Position numbers and translations under genes: made by a program. Source: Alviniconcha marisindica (lineage: Eukaryota; Mollusca; Gastropoda; Provannidae). Taken from it: a stretch of DNA of 64,000 nucleotides. The stretch is from NCBI GenBank assembly GCA_018857735.1, contig JABMCL010002973.1, positions 135,001-199,000 on the forward strand. The letters run 5' to 3'. Positions 1 to 10,090 of the stretch are shown one piece after another. The notes beneath the pieces were generated by a model, which saw only the letters and a list, made by a program, of their open reading frames with translations, was not told where the DNA came from and made no database searches. How positions within the stretch are numbered: position 1 is the first letter of the stretch; the number at the start of each line of letters is the position of its first letter.

Positions 1-243
1 CTGTTGCTGTCCACTGTGCCACACCCCAGTATTGGTGGGCTCTGCTGCCGATTCTTTGAACTTGAGGCAGTGGCACCGGCAGACTGGCTGCCAAACTCCA
101 CACCACCAGCACCCATCGTTGGAGGGAAAATGCCCGGGCAGCTGAGCGCGGGAGGCGGGCAACCGTTACGGAAAGGGAGCTCTTCTGGAGCAGCGCCCCG
201 GGTGCCCCGCGCGCGTCGCGAGTTTTGCAGATGGAGGGTAGAG
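1..243 (+). CDS. possible exon, open at the left edge of the window, unknown product
   Basis: An open frame runs from the window edge (frame 1) to a donor-like GAG|GTAGGT at 244. The peptide is rich in Pro, Gly, Ala and Arg and contains a CC pair (GGLCCRFF) and a basic stretch (RVPRARREFCRW). The sequence at about 120-262 is GC- and CpG-rich, unlike the AT/CA-rich DNA downstream, as in a promoter-proximal exon or CpG island. No domain is recognised. The frame could be chance, because GC-rich DNA has few stop codons. Coding status is unproven. Confidence 0.2.
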
Positions 244-814
244 GTAGGTATTACCTGGCCGCGCGCTAGCTGGAAGCTCTAGAGGCCTGCAGACTCCCCT
301 CCCACCCGTACCTTGCACAACCCAGACCCGACTCTCCAGTACCCGACCTGACTCGACTTTGATGCTCTGTGATGGGGGTGCGTTCATCTTTTTGTGTGGT
401 TCTTTTTCACCAAAGGCGACGCTGCTCGTACTGGACTTGGATTCTGTGATTATACCGTTGCTGCACAGGCGCTAGGACCTACCGTATACCTGCCTCGACC
501 AAGAAGAAATGACTCTTCGGATTCTGCTCAGTATTTAGTAGTGGATGTAGGACTGTGCAGCGCTAACGTGGACGAGAGAAATCAAGCCAGGATTCGCCTT
601 TTTTTTCGACAAGACTGCAACCCAAGTGTTTTTCAAGTTTTCTTTTCGATATGGAACATACGTTAACTAGCTTTTCATGGAGAAAACCAAGCAACTCAAG
701 CGTATTGACTGCTGCTACTGAGGGCCTGCGGATCCACGACACAGTTGTAGTGTTTCGAAAGACTGGGTGTGCGACGGTGGTGAGGCGGTTGTTCTCCGGG
801 GTTTGAACCCTCTG

Positions 815-874
815 TGACGTCAGAGGGCTTTGGCCCTCTATTGCGTCAGAGGGTGTCGGCCCTCTCCTGCGTCA
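815..874. promoter_or_regulatory. CRE-like palindrome followed by two hairpins
   Basis: The perfect 8-mer TGACGTCA (815-822) matches the canonical CREB/ATF site. It abuts a hairpin with arms AGAGGGC/GCCCTCT (822-839, loop TTTG) and a second hairpin with arms AGAGGG/CCCTCT (848-865). Half-site-like GCGTCA/TGACGTA motifs recur to about 890. The pattern may simply be a degenerate tandem repeat of about 26 bp, so regulatory function is inference. Confidence 0.3.
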
Positions 875-1487
875 CAGGATTGTGACGTAGTCGGCCCTCC
901 ATGACAGGATGGAGTTGGATCTTCTCGTTAGGCCTTTCCAGGGCCTGCAGCTGTGTCCTCCGCACCCTCACCCTCCTCCTCCTCCACCTCCACCCCATCA
1001 CAGGCATCCCCGGGTACGTACCCCTTGCTGTCCGCTTCTGGCCAGGATGGTATCTGGGCCTCCGGGAAAGCCCGTATGCGCCCCGCGCCGTCTTGGAGAT
1101 CTTTTTCGCAGTGTAGCCGTTGAAACGGTTCCACTCTTCCGTGCAGTGTTTGTCTTGGTTGTCAATGGGCCAGAGTCGTGTGCTTTGGAGGTAGATTGGT
1201 AAACTGCTGCATGCCCTTTCTGATGTTCCTGCCTCTCGCTGTTAGTTGGAGATGTGGTCAGTTCTTGGTAGATGTCCAGAGAGATATGTAATATGTTTAC
1301 AGACTGGCATTGTTTGCAGCACAACAGAGTACAATATACGATGCAACGCAGCATCTTTATTGCCTGGTGACAAGAGCACAAGGAATGTATCACTTACGCA
1401 TTCATGGCAGTCATAAAATGAGAAAAGGGACAACAGAGGAGGAAGATGTTGGGGGGCACTTAAAGTTAGGACAGACGTCCTGCGAAT

Positions 1488-1545
1488 AGGTTGTCCCTAA
1501 TATGTCAACCGACATCCGAGGACATTAAGCCCCACATCATCATCT
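1488..1545 (-). repeat. Rep-D fragment
   Basis: It matches the reverse complement of the first third of Rep-D (TTGTCCCTAATATGTCAACC, then GACATCCGAGGACATTAAGC). The Rep-C half is absent. Confidence 0.7.
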
Positions 1546-1753
1546 GCGAATAGACCAGTGATAACCAAGTCATGCGTGTCATTTTTGCGTGAAAGACGAG
1601 GATGCACTTTCAGTATTTCGGGATTGTGTAGGAGCATAAAATTATGGCATCCAAAGAAAGAAACGCCTGCAGATGGAAGATGTTTGGCTTCCAAGCGCGA
1701 GCAGGAGGAGTCAACAACACATTATTCTTTGAAAGTGAGACTACAGTGATGTA

Positions 1754-1755
<2 letters not shown>

Positions 1756-1830
<75 letters not shown>
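1756..1830. repeat. (TG)n microsatellite
   Basis: About 75 bp of uninterrupted TG. Cysteine/valine frames across it are artefacts. Confidence 0.97.
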
Positions 1831-1832
<2 letters not shown>

Positions 1833-1930
1833 CCTAACCGGAATCATGACTTTCTAGTTTCTGTCTGTCTTCCCGGTTCATTCCCCCGGCCCCGAGTTCT
1901 CTTCCAAGAGAAAGTGTGCTTTGTGTGACA

Positions 1931-2167
1931 GAACAGTGAGTCTGATTTGTACCTTTGGTTTGTTGATTTGTCTTTTGAATTGGTCGCTCAGTGACTTTTG
2001 TTTTGTGGGTGTTTTGTTTATTTGACCATCAGTCTCAACAGTTGTTTCTTGATTTCAGTCATTTCTCAGATTTTAAGAAAAATTGAAATCGTAACCCGAA
2101 GCAGATGTGGTCACTATTGATGACCGGGATTGGGATAAAGAGTAAAAGATTTCTGCAGTGCATTAAG
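1931..2167. other. unique AT-rich sequence
   Basis: No repeat family or coding signal is recognised. Confidence 0.4.
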
Positions 2168-2233
2168 CACCCACGCACCCACACACCACGCCACCACACC
2201 ACACCACACCCACACCCACACACGCACACACAC

Positions 2234-2275
<42 letters not shown>
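2168..2275. repeat. CA-rich tract followed by (TC)n
   Basis: A degenerate CCACA/CACACC tract passes into about 37 bp of pure TC. Confidence 0.95.
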
Positions 2276-2774
2276 AAACACCAACATCAAAAGTTCTTTT
2301 GAGATGTCTTCCCGACCGGCCCATTTGTATGAAGAGCAAATAAACCTGAGGCAGATAGCCCCTAATCCCGGTTTGCTAAACAGTGCATAAGTCCGGCTGT
2401 CCTTTCACATGCACGAATCGTCAACAGGCTCCAAAATAGCTATATGCTTGTGTTGATTTCTAGATCGGGAAAGTCTCTTGTTTGACCAACAAAGCAACGC
2501 AAATGACGTAAAAAACTCGAAACCGATTGGACAGCAGCCGTGTCAGTTTGAAAGAGTCAGAGTTCTTTTAAATTGTAGCAGACGTCAGTGACCCAATGAC
2601 CCCTTCCTGTCTGAGATTTTCCTGTCCCTCTGTTTGTTTTCTGGGTTGCCTGTGATGTGTCTTGATGCATGAATCTAATTTCCGTGAATAGTTTGTAGTC
2701 TTCAGTGGTACGTGGGATGGCGTCGGTCCGTGCAAGTGTGTTTTCTCAGTAGTAGCCTCTGTCTGCAACGGTAG
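2276..2774. other. unique sequence, nothing recognised
   Basis: Frames on both strands are short and without motifs. Confidence 0.4.
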
Positions 2775-3066
2775 TAAGTAAACATGGTGCTTAACGTCCA
2801 CAGAAACCGTAAGGCTTATTAGGGACGGGGGAAGAGGGAGATGATATACCTATCGCTACACTGTCACCACCAGAATGACTCCTGCATTAAGATGGGCAGC
2901 GATGAGAGCCATTTCAATGTTTCAGTAGGAAGTGATAGACAAAGTCACAAGACAGTGTCCACAAACCACAACCTTTTTGAAGAGAAAGAAGAGCCGAAGC
3001 GGTATTGAACCGAGGTCCTTCCGCTTACCAGCCTAACGCCTTACCGCTGGGACCAACCGGCTCACT
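2775..3066 (-). mobile_element. Rep-A SINE, near full length
   Basis: In reverse complement the copy has a tRNA-like head ending in a B-box-like GGTTCAATACC, then the body (ACAAAGTCACAAGACAGTGT on the plus strand), the ACTGTCACCACCAGAATGA block and the shared tail CTTAACGTCCACAGAAACCG. It is about 290 bp. A-box-like and B-box-like sequences in the head indicate a tRNA-derived, pol III-type SINE. It is non-autonomous and codes for nothing. Confidence 0.85.
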
Positions 3067-3448
3067 GGCAACGGTAGCACTGAGCAGCCATTTTTATACA
3101 ACGTTTAGGCTGCTTAAACGTAGAAAAATATGTCTGTAACTTGAAACGCGTTTAGGCCGGTCGGATAGTCCTATTTACTCCCGACACATGGCAGTTTTTT
3201 CAGTGTCGTCATCGTTTAGAAAATAAACGCGATTAAGGGGGCTGTTTGTTGTTCATACATGAGGCCCAGGTTTGTTGACGTTAAACGGATTGGGTGTTAG
3301 ATTAACTGAAGATTCCCCCCGGAGTGGGGCTACAAATTAATGGCGACACAAGGGACAAGTGACAGGGGATTTGAGATCAAAGAAACTCGTCAGCTATTCA
3401 GGGAGGGTGAGTGCAGCACGCTGGGAAAATCAATGAGGTTAACTCCAA
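3067..3448. other. unique sequence
   Basis: No recognised gene or repeat. Confidence 0.4.
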
Positions 3449-3570
3449 GTGCCTTGTAAATTGCAGTGAAAATCACTCGAGTGTAAGACAAAGTGTCTCG
3501 CAGTGCAGTGAAGATCACTGAGGTGTAACACAGATTGCCTCATGTTGTAGTGAAATAAAATATTCACTCG
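3449..3570. repeat. degenerate minisatellite, about 43-bp unit
   Basis: Roughly 2.7 units built on AGTGCCTTGTAAATTGCAGT and CAGTGAAAATCACTCGAGTG, with variants. Just downstream, 3630-3660 holds a small hairpin (CAGGTTAA/TTAACCTG). Confidence 0.55.
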
Positions 3571-3855
3571 GTCACCGCGTTCCAGGGAAAAGCAGATTTA
3601 ACTTTACCATATGTTATGTTGGAATTCAGGTTAAGCCAGTTTTAACCTGAACTGCCTTTTGTTATGTTAAGTCAGTTTTAATCGGAAGGGCCTGTTGTTG
3701 ATATATATATATATAACGCCCAGTTGACCGCGAAGGTCATAAATGTCAGCGAGTAACACGTCACAAAATCTAAAGTAAAAGTCTGATTTACTGTTATTAC
3801 TAGTGACTCGTGCCAGTTCAGTTTGGACAAAGACTAGGATAGATAGTTAGATAAT

Positions 3856-3902
3856 TGATTTTTAACGCCCAGTCAGCCATGACGGTTATACCAGGGCGGA
3901 AC
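3856..3902 (+). repeat. Rep-E tail motif
   Basis: ATAATTGATTTTTAACGCCC followed by AGTCAGCCATGACGG and a CAGGGCGGA end. A weaker copy lies at 3712-3745. Nearly the same sequence forms the tail of the Rep-B copy at 5620-6082. Confidence 0.75.
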
Positions 3903-3919
3903 GCACTTTGTCAGAACGT

Positions 3920-3947
3920 GGGGGGGGGGGGGGGGGGGGGGGGGGGG
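3920..3947. repeat. poly-G run, 28 nt
   Basis: An uninterrupted G run. Such runs are able to form G-quadruplexes and are also prone to sequencing and length errors. Confidence 0.9.
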
Positions 3948-4056
3948 ATTGAACATATACTGAGAAAGGCAAAAGGTTGGAGAGGGGAAAAAATGAAGTC
4001 GAATGAAAGTACAGGCAAAGATGGGAAAATCGGATTCAGGTAGGTAGGTAGGTAGG

Positions 4057-4226
4057 TAGTGTTGCTTAATGTCCTCAGATGTCAGTTGACATATTAGGGA
4101 CAAGCTGAGACCAATGCCGAAGCATGGTTCAATATAGCTTTACGTCCTCGGAAACCAGACGGCTCGTTAGGACGGACAGCTCAGGACGGCCACCTCGACT
4201 CTCACACAGCTCCTGAACTATGATGA
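4057..4226 (+). mobile_element. Rep-D element, full length
   Basis: A 168-bp element that begins GTTGCTTAATGTCCTCAGAT, contains GACATATTAGGGACAAGCTG and CCGAAGCATGGTTCAATATA, and then an inverted Rep-C ending CACACAGCTCCTGAACTATG. It is preceded by a (GGTA)n stretch (4038-4060). Near-identical copies occur at 22572, 28796 and 55209 (plus) and 47459 (minus). Confidence 0.9.
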
Positions 4227-4287
4227 ATCGGATTCATGCTAGAAAGTAGGATAAATAAGCACAGCTTTATTGGGACCTCTTCCAGTT

Positions 4288-4357
4288 GGTTGGTTGGTTA
4301 AACTTGTAACGCCGACTTGTCTCCGAAGCGGTACTGGCGGGGAGCGAAACCCAAGGA
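4288..4357 (+). repeat. Rep-K fragment
   Basis: TTAAACTTGTAACGCCGACT followed by TGTCTCCGAAGCGGTACTGG. Related fragments occur at 22480-22530, and a tandem array of the same unit lies at 51182-51540. Confidence 0.6.
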
Positions 4358-4578
4358 GGTGGGGGAAGAGGGAGACTATTCCTTAACACGGCACTGTCAC
4401 CACCAGAATGATTTTGCATGAGAGCCATTTTACTGTTTTATTAATTGTGAGGGACAAAGTCACAAGACAGTGTCCACAGACCACAATGTTTTAAGAGAAA
4501 GAAGAGCCCAGTCGGAATCACACCGATGCCCTTCTGCTTACCAGCCTAACGCCTAACTGCTAGAACAAACCGGTTCAC
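4357..4578 (-). mobile_element. Rep-A SINE, tail-truncated
   Basis: Body and tRNA-like head of Rep-A in reverse orientation (GGGACAAAGTCACAAGACAG; head block CTTACCAGCCTAACGCC). The shared tail is replaced by the Rep-K fragment. Confidence 0.8.
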
Positions 4579-4590
4579 GACCGGCTCCAG

Positions 4591-5195
4591 GTTCAAGCTC
4601 AATGTTGCTTTACGTCCACAGAGACCAGAAGGACCATTAGGGATGGGAAGCCCAGGACGGCCACCTCAACTTTCACACAGCTCCTGAGCTCTGACACCGA
4701 GCAAGTTCAATGTTGCTTTACGTCCACAGAGACCATAAGGACTATTAGGGACGGGGAGCCCAGGGCGGCCACCTCCACTTTCACACACCTCCTGAGCTCT
4801 GACACCGAGCAAGTTCAATGTTGCTTTACGTCCACAGAGACCATAAAGACCATTAGGGACGGGGAGCCCAGGAGCGGCCACCTCCACTTTCACACACCTC
4901 CTGAGCTCTGAGGGTCTGAGTGCATGTTGAGTGTTGCTTTACGTCCACAGAGTCCATAACGACTATTAGGGACGCGTAGCCCAGCTCCTGAGCTCTGCCT
5001 ACTCCAGGTTGATGATGTAGAGCTTTGTGTCCTCGGATATCGGTTGACATGTTAGGGACAAACTGTGACCAATGCCTAAGCATGGTTCATTGTTGCTTTA
5101 CGTCCACAGAAACCGTAAGGCTCATTGGGACGGAAAGCCCAGGACGGCCACCTCGACCTTCACACAGCTCCTGAACTCTGTCTACTCCAGGCTCG
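4591..5195 (-). repeat. tandem array of Rep-C modules ending in a Rep-D copy
   Basis: Four Rep-C units of about 105-110 bp in reverse orientation (starts near 4591, 4703, 4811 and 4930), each with TTGCTTTACGTCCACAGAGA and CACACAGCTCCTGAGCTCTG. They are followed at 5010-5195 by a Rep-D-like unit (GTCCTCGGATATCGGTTGAC). Frames across the array on the minus strand are repeat artefacts. Confidence 0.85.
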
Positions 5196-5619
5196 AGAGG
5201 AAACCTTTTATTCTAGGGCTGGCTTTGGATTTTTAGCGGAGGGGACCTTATAGAGGAACCTACCTGAAGACGGAAGCTGGCCTAAAAGCGAAGAACATGT
5301 GCAATCATTTCCATCTTCAGGCTTCGCATGGTTGTTCTGTCAGGGCGTCCGTATTCAAAATTACTTTTTTGGGGTCCGATACTCTCCTCGGGGCGCAGAA
5401 GAGCAGAAAAACGTTTGCTCGTGGCCACGTATTATAATGATATTCCGGCCTTTCTCGTAGCGTCACTGATGCAAACTGCTGGACACAAAATGACATCGCT
5501 CACTGTCGTGTTTTGGCGACTTTCAAAGGTCGATTATTATTTTCGTTTTTGAAACAAACAGGGCCAGACATCGAGTTTTGTTGTTGTTGTTGTGCTTAAT
5601 TTTTAAATTGGTTTTTATT
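5196..5619. other. unique sequence with a small open frame
   Basis: A frame at 5328-5552 is open for about 74 codons. No domain, promoter or splice signals support a gene. Confidence 0.4.
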
Positions 5620-6082
5620 CCTCGCCCTGGTATAATCGTCGTGGTTGACTGGGCGTTAAAACCAATTGCCTATCTATCTGTGTGTCTTTGTGTTCGAGTC
5701 TTGTTGATAAGGCCCGTAATGCTCGTCGGCTTCCATTGAAATGGCTGGTGCCACGTGAAACTGCAGCCGTCTCGGCGCGTTCTGTGTGGCCGTCCTGGAC
5801 TTCCCATACAACCATGCACCATGTCACTTCATGCAAAGCCACACACGTAAGGTGCGTGCATGTCTAGCTGTAATCCGCCGCCCGCACCTTTGGCAGAACG
5901 ACCGGCATCGTTTACGTGCTACTGCGGTAACACGGGGGTGGAACGGATCCCGAAATCAGAGTCAGCACAGAAAGTTGACCCCGTAGAAGAAAATTCTCCC
6001 GCCGCCCCTGCAGAGATTCGAACCCGCGACCTTGCTGTCACGAGTCCGGCGCTCTAACCACTGAGCTATCCCCGCTCCCGAG
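5620..6082 (-). mobile_element. Rep-B tRNA-derived SINE, near full length
   Basis: Read on the minus strand, the tRNA-like head has an A box (TAGCTCAGTGGTTAGAGCG) and a B box (GGTTCGAATCT). The body includes a block shared with Rep-H (GGTGCCACGTGAAACTGCAG on the plus strand) and the 3' end is the Rep-E tail (GGTTGACTGGGCGTTAAAAC on the plus strand), followed by a small CTATCTATCTG microsatellite. Length is about 460 bp, long for a SINE but consistent with a composite family. The internal promoter is intact by eye. Confidence 0.8.
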
Positions 6083-6085
6083 GAT

Positions 6086-6262
6086 GGGCTTTATCGAGCT
6101 CATAGACACCATTTTGAACTGAACTGACAACGTGACCCGGGGCCGATGGGCGCGGTGGGTCACTGTCTTGTTCTCTCTCTTCCTCAGTCCTCCCCAGATG
6201 GACCGTCACTGAGTTAACTCTAAAGTTAACTTCGAGCTGTCCTATCGACTGTGTGTGTGTGG

Positions 6263-6307
<45 letters not shown>

Positions 6308-6569
6308 CGCGAAGGATGTTTATGCACTGTGTTTGGTTTTTTGCTTTGAATGGCGTGTGCTCCAATCTGGAGAAACAGCACTCAAAAGAGGATAGGCTTT
6401 ACCGAGCTCATAGACACCATCTTGAACTGAACTGAACTGACAACGTGAACCGGTGCCGATGGGCGCAGTGGGTCACTGTCTTGTTCTCTCTCTTCCTCTC
6501 AGTCCTCCCCAGATGGACCGTCACTGAGTTAACTTCTAAAGTTAACTTCGAGCTGTCCTATTGACTGTG

Positions 6570-6622
<53 letters not shown>

Positions 6623-6860
6623 CGCGCGCGGAAGGTTGTTTTGACTGTGTTTTGGTTCTTTGCTTTGTAATGGGCTGTGTGCTCCAATCTGGAGAAATAG
6701 CACACACAAAAGAGGATAGGCTCATAGACACCATCTTGAACTGAACTGACAACGTGAACCGGTGCCGATGGGCGCGGTGGGTCACTGTCCTGTTCTCTCT
6801 CTTCCTCTCAATCCTCCCCAGACGGACCGTCACTGAGTTACAGTTAACTCCTAAAGGAGC
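6086..6860 (+). repeat. three tandem LINE 3'-end units (Rep-G), each built around (TG)n
   Basis: Units start at 6086, 6395 and 6719 (spacing 309 and 324 bp; the third is truncated near 6858). Each has CTCATAGACACCATCTTGAA, a segment with GATGGACCGTCACTGAGTTA and GAGCTGTCCTATTGACTGTG. The first two continue into a (TG)n tract (6251-6310 and 6570-6628) and CTCCAATCTGGAGAAATAGC. The last part matches the sequence after the LINE stop codon at 9902, so these are LINE 3' UTRs repeated head to tail. Confidence 0.85.
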
Positions 6861-7190
6861 TCCCGTTCATTGCCGTGAAAACGGAGCTCTTTCGGGGAAC
6901 TTTGATCGATCGATGATTTACGCGGCTTTGCCACTGTTGAAACAGCCCGACCACATGCTGGCTGTAAATAATGAAAATCAATCCCGGGGCTTAAATTAGT
7001 CGTTGAGCTCGAGGACTCTCGGCCGGCCGTCTTCTTTAGCCCCAGTCATCGGGGCGGCGTCAGCTAGTCTGTCTGTCTGCTACATCTAGCTCACTCGCTT
7101 CCTCTCTGTCGGCTCCCTGCTTTGGCGTTTTTGTTTGGCCTCACCCGTTGCAGTAATGGGTACTTTGCTATTGGTACAGTGAAGAACGGG
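6861..7190. other. unique sequence
   Basis: No feature recognised beyond short GATCGATCGATGA and GGCCGGCCG palindromic stretches. Confidence 0.4.
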
Positions 7191-7316
7191 GGCGGGTGTG
7201 GGTGTGTGTGGGTGGGGGGGGGGGGGGTCATGCCCCACCACGCTCTTACCTCGGCGGCGTACTGCGGACGCACAGATTAACGTGAAAAACAACAGCGCGC
7301 ACACACACTTATCGCA

Positions 7317-7348
<32 letters not shown>

Positions 7349-7425
7349 CCACACACACACACACACACAAGCGCGCGCGCACGCGCGCATATATAACACA
7401 TAATTATAACACAGACACACTCACT

Positions 7426-7515
<90 letters not shown>
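7187..7515. repeat. GT/G-rich stretch and long (CA)n/(CG)n block
   Basis: GGGTGTG repeats with a poly-G run (about 7214-7227), about 60 bp of unique sequence, then (GCAC)n, (CA)n and alternating CGCG from about 7296 to 7515. Alternating purine-pyrimidine tracts of this kind can adopt Z-DNA. Confidence 0.9.
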
Positions 7516-7516
<1 letters not shown>

Positions 7517-7529
7517 ATATTCAGATGCT

Positions 7530-7850
7530 TATAATTCTTGTGTGATAAGGGCCTGCCCCCAACAAATCACCATCAGTGCGAATGCACATCAGGTTGAAGG
7601 ATACGGATGAGCTCCATCGTTCGCCAGACAAGTGGACAATTGGAACCTTTGGATAACTGGGACAGGACGCTGTGTCATCATCTTTCTCGGGTTTGTATAG
7701 ACACCGCTGAGAAGCGTGGAAAGCGGAATCGCTCGATGATCTGCCTTGAAAGGACGAGAGAGGGCCATCGTCAGTCAGACGAACATTGGAACATTTTCCG
7801 AGGCAGCATTGGGGAAACTTCATAGAGACGCGATGGAGCGCATCAAATTA
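7530..7850. other. unique sequence with open frames on both strands
   Basis: Frames of 72 codons (plus, 7607-7825) and 100 codons (minus, 7521-7823) overlap. Neither has a recognisable domain or splice signals. This is one of the few repeat-free 300-bp stretches, so a short gene cannot be excluded. Confidence 0.3.
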
Positions 7851-7852
7851 TA

Positions 7853-7905
7853 TGGGCTTTTCCGAGCGCATAGATGTCATCTTGAACTGTACTGAACTGC
7901 ATCTG
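7853..7905 (+). repeat. Rep-G fragment
   Basis: CATAGATGTCATCTTGAACT plus GTACTGAACTG resembles the start of the Rep-G unit at 6086. Confidence 0.5.
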
Positions 7906-7967
7906 CATGAACATTCTGAATATTTGAATTTTGTACAAACGCAGGTACGGTGGTAGTGAATTTTGCG

Positions 7968-8080
7968 GAGCTCAGGAGCTGTGTGGAAGTCGAGGTGGCC
8001 GTCCTGGGCCCCCCGCCCCCCCGGTCCCTAATAGTCCTTAATGTGGTCTCTGTGGACGTAAAGCAACATTGAGCTTGAAA
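7968..8080 (+). repeat. Rep-C single copy
   Basis: GAGCTCAGGAGCTGTGTGGA through CTCTGTGGACGTAAAGCAAC, with a C-run expanded in the middle. Confidence 0.85.
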
Positions 8081-8545
8081 GTGGTCTTTTCCTCGTATGC
8101 GAGGATTATGGGGAAAGGTTCGGCGAATCATTCCCCACTAGCGTTTGTTTTCTTCTCCAGTTGTCTGCATTTTTTATCATTAGTTGAGATCTCGGCTGAG
8201 CGCCTGTCAAAGCAGGTGAGGCCATGAACGTTGCATGTTCTGAAGAAACCGAAAGACCTAAAACGTAGACGAGGAAAGTGTGCAGTCTGCACATATAAAT
8301 GACTTCGTGTGCAATACAATTTCGTCTTCAGTTGAAAGCGGTTTGTTGTAAGAGGGTCCTTAGTGTGCGTGCGGCGTTGTTCGGTTGACTGGTTTTGCTT
8401 TAAATGGTTGATCAGCTCAGTGCAATAAGGTGAAGGATTTTATATTCAGCGGTTCTACTTCTTTCTTCAGAGTACAGAACGGAGATTAGTGCAGAGAGGG
8501 GGTGGAGTGGAGGCATTGAAGAGGGCTAGAGAGACACAGAGAGAG
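8081..8545. other. unique sequence
   Basis: Nothing recognised. Confidence 0.4.
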
Positions 8546-8547
8546 CT

Positions 8548-8658
8548 CGAACTCGAAAACTTTATTTCACAAGGATTATAGTTTAGGTTCAGTCAAAAAC
8601 CTGTCTAACAACTAGTCCTTGCTAAGCTACTGATGAGTAGATATAAAATTACAGGCAT

Positions 8659-8727
<69 letters not shown>
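8548..8727 (-). repeat. Rep-I retroposon tail followed by (GA)n
   Basis: A homologue of 45509-45612: AAAACTTTATTTCACAAGGA, CAGTCAAAAACCTGTCTAAC and CCTTGCTAAGCTACTGATGA. In reverse complement it carries AATAAAGTTTTCGAG, a polyadenylation-signal-like end. It is flanked by short GA repeats on one side and a 66-bp (GA)n (8662-8727) on the other. Confidence 0.7.
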
Positions 8728-8729
<2 letters not shown>

Positions 8730-8760
8730 CATTATTTGAAGCCCACAGGTTTCTGACACG

Positions 8761-9174
8761 TTGCAGCTGCCCTTTATTGGACTGATCAGGTACTGTCACC
8801 TCACATACATTATTTCAGTCAAACTGATAGATAACGCCAGTGAGTATACAGGTATTTTACACAGTGGTGTGTTCAGCACGCTGAAAATATTTAGGACACG
8901 CATACCAAACCAGAAAACAAAACAAACAAAAACAAAACATCAGCGACAACAACAACAACAACAACAACAAAACAACCAATACATTTCGACAGAAACAGTC
9001 TTCGTCAGGAACGAAAAACAAAATAAACAACAACTGATTGATACTAACGCAGGAGACAAAACAGATCAGAAGAAGACAATCACTGAAAATGATGCGTTAG
9101 TATCGGTTTTTGTTTTTAATTTTGTTTGTTTTTTGTTTGTTTGTTCCTGGCGAAAACTCTGTCGAAACGTCGTA

Positions 9175-9178
<4 letters not shown>
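8761..9178. other. AT-rich sequence with (CAA)n
   Basis: It contains a short (CAA)n at about 8947-8970. The long open frame across it runs into (TG)n and is not a gene. Confidence 0.5.

Positions 9179-9263
<85 letters not shown>
9179..9263. repeat. (TG)n microsatellite
   Basis: About 85 bp uninterrupted. Confidence 0.97.
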
Positions 9264-9267
<4 letters not shown>

Positions 9268-9321
9268 TAAAGTCACGCATGCACGTCAAAAGACATTCAT
9301 GCTCATAAGCACATCTCTTTT

Positions 9322-9323
<2 letters not shown>

Positions 9324-9385
<62 letters not shown>
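9324..9385. repeat. (TA)n microsatellite
   Basis: About 62 bp of uninterrupted TA, a perfect self-complementary tract able to extrude a cruciform. Confidence 0.97.
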
Positions 9386-9387
<2 letters not shown>

Positions 9388-9536
9388 CAGGATGCCTGGT
9401 ATTTCAAATGTGCAGGTTTTAATTGCAACACTTACGAGGTTCCTCTCTGGATTGTTCTTTATGGTCTGCCGTTCTTCCGACAAACCTCAGTTTGGAAGCC
9501 GAGCTGCTGCAAATATTGAAAACAGTAAGTAGGCAG

Positions 9537-9595
9537 ATAAGTAACTTGATGTTTTACGCCCAGTCAACCAGCACGGTTACATCAGGGCGAGCCAT
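9537..9595 (+). repeat. Rep-E tail motif
   Basis: TTTTACGCCCAGTCAACCAG then CACGGTTACATCAGGGCGA. Confidence 0.75.
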
Positions 9596-9609
9596 TGAAA
9601 ACGGAGGAG

Positions 9610-9903
9610 AACATCTGCTCTCACTTTCGACGGTGTAAAGCTCTGCTAAACCGAGAACCTTCGTTTACTCGCATTATGTATAGGTCCGTGGCAGCGGACA
9701 TAACGCAGAAGTCCGTTAGTTTGAAACCTTACGTAATGATCAGCACACGCAGATATGTTTTATGTATCGCTTGGTCAGAGATTTTTTCTTATGTTGCATC
9801 GTCTGTCTGGAACAATCTCGACCCCTTGCGAAGTTAGACCATCAAACACACTCATATCTTTCAAATCATCTTTGAAATCTCACGTCGTCGAGTTGTCCTA
9901 TTG

Positions 9904-9904
<1 letters not shown>
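9610..9904 (+). pseudogene. non-LTR retrotransposon (LINE) reverse transcriptase, C-terminal remnant
   Basis: Near the end of the first frame the peptide IFSYVASSVWNNL resembles the conserved C-terminal block of LINE ORF2 proteins (pattern F-x(3)-A-P-S-V-W-N-x-L). That frame stops at 9835. A +1 frameshift near 9820-9830 restores a second frame with PSNTLISFKSSLKSH, the usual next block (slxxFKxxLKtH), ending at TGA 9902-9904. This is therefore the 3' end of a decayed LINE. The polymerase and endonuclease domains are absent, so it is a 5'-truncated dead copy. The clade (CR1, Jockey or RTE-like) cannot be decided from this piece. Confidence 0.7.
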
Positions 9905-9981
<77 letters not shown>

Positions 9982-10075
9982 CTCACGCGGAAGGTTGTTT
10001 TGACTGTGTTTTGATCTTTGCTTTGTAATGGACTGTATGCTCCAATCTGGAGAAATAGTACACAAAAGAGTACAT
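9905..10075 (+). mobile_element. 3' UTR of the LINE remnant, containing (TG)n
   Basis: After the stop codon come (TG)n (9908-9979), GCGGAAGGTTGTTTTGACTG, CTCCAATCTGGAGAAATAGT and a terminal (ATT)n. The same order occurs at 6545-6718, which identifies the Rep-G array as LINE 3' ends. Confidence 0.75.
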
Positions 10076-10090
10076 TATTATTATTATTAT

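Larger units (their letters stand above)
300..1750. other. mostly unique sequence, no recognised gene
   Basis: Apart from the CRE-like/hairpin cluster and a small Rep-D fragment annotated separately, nothing is recognised here. A frame at 394-666 (about 90 codons) and a proline/histidine-rich frame at 909-1202 caused by (CTC)/(CCA) runs lack splice signals or domains and are not called as genes. Confidence 0.5.

Noticed and set aside
1644..1928. Cys/Val- or His/Thr-repeat proteins here and at many other sites
   Set aside because: Translations of (TG)n and (CA)n microsatellites.
4057..4100. Telomere-like TTAGGG occurrences (ATTAGGGAC)
   Set aside because: A single TTAGGG inside each Rep-D or Rep-C unit, not tandem.
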